A DNA stretch of 10,640 nt. Source: Firmicutes bacterium UBA2296 (GTDB lineage: Bacteria; Bacillota; UBA994). Positions within the stretch are counted from its first letter, which is position 1. Each line of letters starts with the position of its first letter. The DNA lies in assembly GCA_002345475.1 (NCBI GenBank), contig DDWC01000132.1, positions 1 through 10,640 on the forward strand, read 5' to 3'. Below, one piece after another: positions 6,119 to 10,640 of the stretch. The position numbers and the translations under genes are program-made. Under the pieces are notes generated by a model. That model did not search any database and was not told where the DNA came from. It saw only the letters and a list, made by a program, of their open reading frames with translations.

Positions 6119-7495
6119 CTAGGGGGTCACGGCGGCCAGGTCCGGCACGACCAGAAAAGTGCTGCGAATCATATTCATCCAGCAAATGTAGCGGAACTCT
6201 CCGGTTTCGCCGGCGGCAAACTCCATGATCGTCTCGCCTACAGCCAAGCGTTGTTCCAGTTCCAGACTGGGAATGACTATGGCATTGTTACAGCCGTTCA
6301 GGTTGCCCTGCTCGACAATAAACGTCAAACGAACTGGCACATCCTTCTGTATGACAAATGGCTGATATCCGCGCGGCCACACATTAACACGTACTTCCTG
6401 AAAACCGTCTTGCATTACCGCAATGGCACTTCCCTCACGCACGGTCAGTTCTGTTGGTGCACCTTGTGTTGAGCCTCCTGGAGAGATGGGGCTGTTGCCT
6501 CCGCCATTGACGAGACCAAGTCCTCTGTCGAAGGCGATGACCCCCAGTATGATGACAAGCACACCGCTGACCTTGAGCAACTGTCGTGTGAACTTTCCAC
6601 TGAGCATGGTGCTGACGCTACCAAAAGCAAACATGACCGGGAAAGTGCCAATACCAAAGAAGAGCATCGCCAAGGCCCCCTGAAGTGGGCTGCCTGTGCT
6701 CAGAGCATAAAGCTGCATAGCCTGCAGTGGGCCACAAGGCATGAAGCCGTTGAGTATTCCCACAGCCGCGGGACTGATGCGCGAGGTCCGTGACGCAACG
6801 TCCATACTGGGGAGTCTAGGTACAAAACGCCTCAACGCCCCCATCATGCCCAGCAGATTAAACCCCATTACAATCATGAGTAGCCCAGCCGCCAGCGAGA
6901 CGAAACCCTTAAAATTGCCGGATATGTTGAAAGCCGAGCCCAACGTTCCTGCAAGGGCGCCGACAGCGGTGTAGGAAAGCACGCGGAAGGAGTTATATAT
7001 GAGACTGGGTCGAGTTACACCCGAATCAGGGTGCTTCTGCTTGTATGAAATGCACTGCGCCATATTGATGCCGCCACACATGCCGATGCAGTGAACAGAG
7101 GTAACAAGTCCGACGGCAAAGAGAGCGCCATAGCCCAGAGAGGAATCCAGGGCGTGCAGGCTAAAATTGAGCCTGGGGCTGATGAGAAGTATAACCGCGG
7201 CCAAAGCCACCAGCCCCGCCGCCTGGCCAGCCAGAGTCATGGCGCGTCCTTTGCCGTGGCGGGGCCTTGCATACGCAGAGGCCGATAGCACCGGGTATCC
7301 GGTCGCCTCGCACGCCATTATGGCGTGATCCAGAACCTCCTGGGAACTTACCTCCAGACTCATCGTATTAACGGTGAAATCAGCAGAGACCTCTGTGACC
7401 CCCGGGATTGCGGCGACTGCAGTGAGCAGTTTCTTTTCGCAGCTGTCGCAGGTCATGCCACTCAGTGTAAGCAGGTATTTTGCCAATGGACGCAC
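6119..7495 (-). CDS. HMA / DsbD-UreH-like membrane / cupredoxin-like fusion protein
   Basis: 458 residues in three parts. (a) Residues about 6-70: a heavy-metal-associated domain with GMTCDSC (Cys16, Cys19), the copper-binding motif of CopZ and CopA. (b) About 86-335: a membrane core of about six helices related to the DsbD_2/TauE-SafE/UreH-like group, with SVHCIGMCGGI (His135, Cys136, Cys140) and NGFMPCGPLQAMQ; such cores move reducing equivalents or metal ions across the membrane. (c) About 350-453: a beta-rich cupredoxin-like tail with Cys402 in NGCNN and YICWMNM (Cys438, Met440, Met442), plausible copper ligands, expected outside the membrane. Annotated relatives are usually called sulfite exporter TauE/SafE proteins, a poor name here; copper handling is a better inference. 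The start is GTG 7495, with a weak GCGAG site before it and a good promoter candidate upstream. No copper ATPase is seen nearby. Confidence 0.85.
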   Translation of the reverse strand: MRPLAKYLLTLSGMTCDSCEKKLLTAVAAIPGVTEVSADFTVNTMSLEVSSQEVLDHAIMACEATGYPVLSASAYARPRHGKGRAMTLAGQAAGLVALAAVILLISPRLNFSLHALDSSLGYGALFAVGLVTSVHCIGMCGGINMAQCISYKQKHPDSGVTRPSLIYNSFRVLSYTAVGALAGTLGSAFNISGNFKGFVSLAAGLLMIVMGFNLLGMMGALRRFVPRLPSMDVASRTSRISPAAVGILNGFMPCGPLQAMQLYALSTGSPLQGALAMLFFGIGTFPVMFAFGSVSTMLSGKFTRQLLKVSGVLVIILGVIAFDRGLGLVNGGGNSPISPGGSTQGAPTELTVREGSAIAVMQDGFQEVRVNVWPRGYQPFVIQKDVPVRLTFIVEQGNLNGCNNAIVIPSLELEQRLAVGETIMEFAAGETGEFRYICWMNMIRSTFLVVPDLAAVTP

Positions 7496-7530
7496 CTCGC
7501 TAAATAATTTACTAAGTTAACAGTAATCTC

Positions 7531-7560
7531 AGTATAGCATCCTATGGCTTGCCGTGTCAG
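7531..7560 (-). promoter_or_regulatory. Sigma-70-like promoter for the HMA fusion gene
   Basis: On the minus strand CTGACA (7555-7560) and TATACT (7531-7536) are separated by 18 bases, each one mismatch from consensus. The -10 ends 35 bases before the GTG at 7495, giving a short leader. This is the best promoter match in the window. The 176-bp gap 7496-7671 otherwise shows only the cls Shine-Dalgarno site (AAGGAGGGA, 7658-7666); I see no gene or terminator in it. Confidence 0.55.
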
Positions 7561-7671
7561 TGCCAGTGAAGGGGCATTTTCTCTTCGCTTGTCAAAGGAA
7601 TTCGCCCACCGCGCAGGCAATCGATCCCAGTCTGGTGTATATTAGACTACAGAGGGCAAGGAGGGAGCCGG

Positions 7672-9213
7672 ATGAAGGGGACAGACTCGCTAAAACCTTC
7701 TACGCAGAGGGCGCTTTTGCTGCTGTTGGCCTTGTTGCTGCAGTTGTCTTTGCTGGTCGTAGTGATACTGCGCTTTCAGCGACACATGACTACCTTCTAC
7801 TTCGTCAGCATTGCTGTCAGCGTCGTGGCAGTATTGTGGATAATCAGGGGGCATGACAATCCGGCGTACAAGATAGCCTGGATAGTTCCAATCATGCTTT
7901 TCCCGGTTTTCGGAGGTATGTTTTACCTTCTCTTTGGGCGGAGCAAAATGAGTAGACGTAGCCGGGGGAAAATGGCGTTTGTCAATGAAACCACAGCGCG
8001 TTGCCTGGGTCGCAGCCCGGATGTGGTTCAGCAAATTGCCGCGACAGACCGTCATGCAGCTGTGCAGGCTGCCTATATACAGGACTATGCACTCTACCCA
8101 CCCCATGCCAACACCAGCACGGAGTACCTGGCGACAGGAGAGGAGAAGTTTGCGCGGCTGAGGCAGGCGCTGGAGGAAGCCACGCGATTCATTTTTCTCG
8201 AGTATTTTATTATTGAAGAGGGCTTAATGTGGAACAGCGTACTGGAAATACTTCGCCGCAAGGTGGAGCAAGGTGTTGACGTCAGGCTAATTTATGACGA
8301 TCTCGGTTGTGTTCTGACCCTGCCCAGGGATTACCCGCGCTACCTTGAGAAGATGGGTATCAGTGTTGCCGTGTTCAATCCGTTGACACCTGTGCTCTCC
8401 CTCATCCACAACAATCGTGATCATCGCAAAATAGCTGTGGTGGACGGCACAGTGGGATTTACCGGAGGTATTAACCTGGCGGATGAATATATCAACGAAA
8501 GGGAGAAGTACGGACACTGGAAGGACTCTGCGGTCCGCATAGAGGGAGAAGCTGTGCGCAGCATGACGGTGATGTTTCTGACCATGTGGAACTACCTCCG
8601 CCCCACGGAGGATGACTTCGCACACTTCCTGTCTTCTCTCCCGGAAAGCACCCTCACCCCTGCAAAGGGTTTTGTCCAGCCTTTTGCCGACAGCCCCCTG
8701 GATTTTGAACCGGTCGGACAAAGAGTGTACCTTAATCTAATTAATAAGGCTATCGACTCTATTTGCATCACCACTCCCTACCTGATTCTCGACCATGAGA
8801 TGACCAATGCCCTGTGCTCAGCTTCTAAGGGTGGTGTGGCGGTGAGCATCATCACCCCGTACAAAACAGACAAGTGGTACGTGCAGGCCGTGACCAGAGC
8901 TAATTACCGACCGCTTGTGGAAGCGGGTGTAAAGATCTATGAGTATATCCCCGGGTTTATTCACTCCAAGACTTTTCTGGTGGACGATAAATACGCCGTG
9001 GTGGGAACGATCAATATGGACTACCGTAGCCTTTTCCTGCATTTTGAATGTGCGGTGTGGATGTTTGAAGCCGAGTGCGTAAGGGACATCAAACAAGACT
9101 TTCTCCAGACGCTGCAACTGAGCAAGGAAGCCAGCGTTGATGACTATGCAAACTTGCCGTGGCATAAATCAGCACAGAGCGCTATCCTGCAATTGTTTGC
9201 CCCGCTAATGTGA
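7672..9213 (+). CDS. cls: Cardiolipin synthase, phospholipase D type
   Basis: 513 residues. Membrane enzyme that condenses two phosphatidylglycerol molecules into cardiolipin and glycerol. The N-terminus has hydrophobic segments near residues 14-35, 43-61 and 67-88 (two helices plus the YKIAWIVPIMLFPVFGGMFYLLFG stretch typical of the PLD_N region). Both HKD catalytic motifs are intact: His251/Lys253/Asp258 in DHRKIAVVDG, followed by GFTGGIN, and His431/Lys433/Asp438 in HSKTFLVDD, followed by VGTINMDYRS. Length, motif spacing and the C-terminal end (AILQLFAPLM, compare family ends of LxPLL type) match bacterial Cls. ATG 7672 is preceded by AAGGAGGGA (7658-7666), about five bases away. It is divergent from the HMA fusion gene, and the activase gene follows 52 bp after its stop. 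It has no evident link to the tup unit. Confidence 0.95.
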   Translation: MKGTDSLKPSTQRALLLLLALLLQLSLLVVVILRFQRHMTTFYFVSIAVSVVAVLWIIRGHDNPAYKIAWIVPIMLFPVFGGMFYLLFGRSKMSRRSRGKMAFVNETTARCLGRSPDVVQQIAATDRHAAVQAAYIQDYALYPPHANTSTEYLATGEEKFARLRQALEEATRFIFLEYFIIEEGLMWNSVLEILRRKVEQGVDVRLIYDDLGCVLTLPRDYPRYLEKMGISVAVFNPLTPVLSLIHNNRDHRKIAVVDGTVGFTGGINLADEYINEREKYGHWKDSAVRIEGEAVRSMTVMFLTMWNYLRPTEDDFAHFLSSLPESTLTPAKGFVQPFADSPLDFEPVGQRVYLNLINKAIDSICITTPYLILDHEMTNALCSASKGGVAVSIITPYKTDKWYVQAVTRANYRPLVEAGVKIYEYIPGFIHSKTFLVDDKYAVVGTINMDYRSLFLHFECAVWMFEAECVRDIKQDFLQTLQLSKEASVDDYANLPWHKSAQSAILQLFAPLM

Positions 9214-9265
9214 GGAACGAAGCTCTTGGGAGGTGACAAGGAGTGCCCTTGCGGCACCGGAAGAT

Positions 9266-10640
9266 ATGGCAAACAGATATTCGTTGGGGATTGATGTCGG
9301 ATCGACCACTGTCAAGGTCGCTGTCCTGGATGATGAGCAGAGAATAGTATATGGGGACTATCGCAGGCACTATTCAGAAGTGCGTTTCTCGGTTCTCGGC
9401 CTCCTTCGGGAACTGCAGGCCTTTCTGTGCCATGACCATCTGTCCTTTAGCTTCACTGGCTCGGGAGGGATCGGTATTTCTGAGGCTGTAGGGGCCAGTT
9501 TCGTGCAGGAAGTAATAGCTGCCACCCAGGCTCTGCGTGCCTATCACCCGGATACAGATGTGGCGGTGGAACTTGGTGGCGAAGACGCCAAAATCATCTA
9601 CTTTTCCGGCGGTCTGGAACAGCGCATGAATGGAATCTGTGCCGGCGGCACCGGAGCGTTTATTGATCAGATGGCTACTCTCCTGAACACTGATGCACAG
9701 GGTTTGGATAAGCTGGCTGAACAGCATAAACACATTTATCCGGTTGCGGCGCGCTGTGGTGTCTTCGCCAAGACGGATGTGCAGCCGCTGCTTAACGAGG
9801 GAGTAGCCAAGGAGGATGTCGCCGCGTCCATTTTTCAGGCGGTGGTCATGCAGACCATTGGCGGATTGGCCTGCGGCCACCCCATCCGAGGCAATGTGGC
9901 CTTCCTCGGTGGACCCTTGTCGTTTTTGCCCCAGTTGCGCCGACGCTTCATTGAGACTCTGGCTTTGTCAGAGGGACAGGCCATCATTCCGGACCGTCCA
10001 GAGCTTTTTGTTGCCATGGGGGCAGCTATAGAGGCCGGAAAACGTCCTCCTCAGTCTCTCTCGCGCCTGATTCGCGCCCTCGAAGAAAGGACGCAGCTGG
10101 CCGCTCATGCGGCGCCGAGACTGGAACCGCTGTTTGCAGACGCGGAGGAACTGCACCAGTTCAGAGAGCGGCACGCTTTGCATAAGGCCCAGTATGCCCC
10201 GTTGGCGGAGCACGAAGGCCCCTGCTTCGTCGGCATAGATGCAGGTTCAACCACAACCAAACTATGCGTAATTAACAAGGAAGGCCAATTATTGCATGCG
10301 CACTACGCCAGCAACGGCGGGAGCCCCCTGGAATCGAGCCTTACCGCACTCAAGGACTTCCTCTCGAAGATGCCATCTCGAGCTTTTGTGGCTCAATCGG
10401 CTGTCACCGGCTATGGGGAGAGTCTCATCAAGACGGCACTTAAGGCCGACTTAGGGGAGATTGAAACGATAGCTCACTTTCGTGCAGCAGAACATTTCTG
10501 CCCTGGGGTCAGCTTCGTGCTGGACATTGGTGGTCAGGATATGAAGAGCATGCGGATTCGGGATGGGGTTATAGAAAGCATTCTGCTTAACGAAGCCTGT
10601 TCGTCCGGATGTGGTTCCTTTCTCGACACTTTCTCCGCTT
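9266..10640 (+). CDS. Tandem 2-hydroxyacyl-CoA dehydratase activase, partial
   Basis: The reading frame is open from 9266 to the window edge (458 codons, 3' end missing). It holds two copies of the BcrAD/BadFG/HgdC ASKHA ATPase fold. Copy 1 begins LGIDVGSTTVKVAV, with FTGSGGIG and ELGGEDAKIIYF, then GICAGGTGAFIDQMA (Cys125) and ARCGVFAKTDVQPLLNEG (Cys164). These cysteines match in position the two [4Fe-4S] ligands of HgdC. Copy 2 starts near residue 322 (FVGIDAGSTTTKLCV, Asp325) and reaches NEACSSGCGSFLD (Cys445, Cys449). HgdC-type activases use ATP to inject a low-potential electron into 2-hydroxyacyl-CoA dehydratases or benzoyl-CoA reductases. The tandem form is known from much larger proteins (about 1,400 residues) that usually add HgdB-like regions, so much is probably missing. 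ATG 9266 fits the family start but has a weak ribosome site; in-frame GTG 9233 is an alternative. Oxygen sensitivity of this class supports an anaerobic host. Confidence 0.92.
   Translation, partial: MANRYSLGIDVGSTTVKVAVLDDEQRIVYGDYRRHYSEVRFSVLGLLRELQAFLCHDHLSFSFTGSGGIGISEAVGASFVQEVIAATQALRAYHPDTDVAVELGGEDAKIIYFSGGLEQRMNGICAGGTGAFIDQMATLLNTDAQGLDKLAEQHKHIYPVAARCGVFAKTDVQPLLNEGVAKEDVAASIFQAVVMQTIGGLACGHPIRGNVAFLGGPLSFLPQLRRRFIETLALSEGQAIIPDRPELFVAMGAAIEAGKRPPQSLSRLIRALEERTQLAAHAAPRLEPLFADAEELHQFRERHALHKAQYAPLAEHEGPCFVGIDAGSTTTKLCVINKEGQLLHAHYASNGGSPLESSLTALKDFLSKMPSRAFVAQSAVTGYGESLIKTALKADLGEIETIAHFRAAEHFCPGVSFVLDIGGQDMKSMRIRDGVIESILLNEACSSGCGSFLDTFSA

Noticed and set aside
7589..7643. Possible cls promoter using TTGTCA (7589-7594) and TATATT (7638-7643)
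   Set aside because: The boxes are 43 bases apart and no proper -35 lies 16-18 bases before TATATT.
8287..8721. 144-codon minus-strand open frame within cls
   Set aside because: It is antisense to the region holding the first HKD motif of cardiolipin synthase and looks like a shadow frame.
9243..9257. Small inverted repeat GTGCC-CTTGC-GGCAC before the activase start
   Set aside because: The five-base arms are short, there is no T-run and the position is ordinary; it is compatible with chance.
9374..9880. 168-codon minus-strand open frame
   Set aside because: It lies opposite the activase frame, which has all family motifs. The minus-strand product has no recognisable features.
1..10640. 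Mobile element, prophage, CRISPR or defence island
   Set aside because: No transposase, integrase, terminal repeats, spacer arrays or defence-type genes were found. All genes belong to ordinary metabolic, transport or membrane families.

Overview
The window is an ordinary-looking bacterial chromosomal segment, about half G+C, with tightly packed genes and strong purine-rich Shine-Dalgarno sites (GAGGAG, GGAGG, AAGGAGGG). A TupABC tungstate transporter, a stand-alone ModE-type regulator and a large tandem 2-hydroxyacyl-CoA dehydratase activase together point to an anaerobe. Most likely it is a member of the Clostridia (Bacillota), although the activase and Tup families also occur in other anaerobic lineages. 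No rRNA, tRNA, CRISPR array, transposase, integrase or phage gene was seen.

Layout. (1) 35-1138, minus: a class V PLP-dependent aminotransferase-fold enzyme, divergent from the next block. (2) 1282-3948, plus: a compact operon tupA-tupB-tupC-(ModE-like winged helix), with gaps of 17, -1 and 11 bases. A pirin-family gene follows on the same strand (3999-5012). (3) 5041-7495, minus: an ATP-grasp ligase of the D-Ala-D-Ala ligase type, and upstream of it a membrane protein fusing an HMA metal-binding domain, a DsbD/UreH-like transmembrane core and a cupredoxin-like tail. (4) 7672-9213, plus: a cardiolipin synthase. (5) 9266 to the window end, plus: the first 458 codons of a tandem CoA-enzyme activase, cut by the window edge.

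How the parts may work together. The tup block forms a self-contained unit: lipoprotein receptor, permease, ATPase and a ModE-type DNA-binding protein that probably controls it. The 143-bp divergent region in front of tupA contains an imperfect direct repeat resembling ModE half-sites, which is a reasonable operator candidate. Tungstate supply would suit the tungsten or molybdenum enzymes of an anaerobe, but none is encoded in the window. The minus-strand membrane protein looks like a copper or thiol handling factor, with its own candidate promoter.

The plus-strand pirin gene and the minus-strand ligase gene converge on a long perfect hairpin. The pirin stop codon lies in its loop. I found no clear new multi-gene system. 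The most notable points are the regulator without an oxyanion-binding domain, its candidate operator between two divergent genes, the three-domain metal protein, the hairpin and the non-canonical substrate loop of the ATP-grasp ligase.
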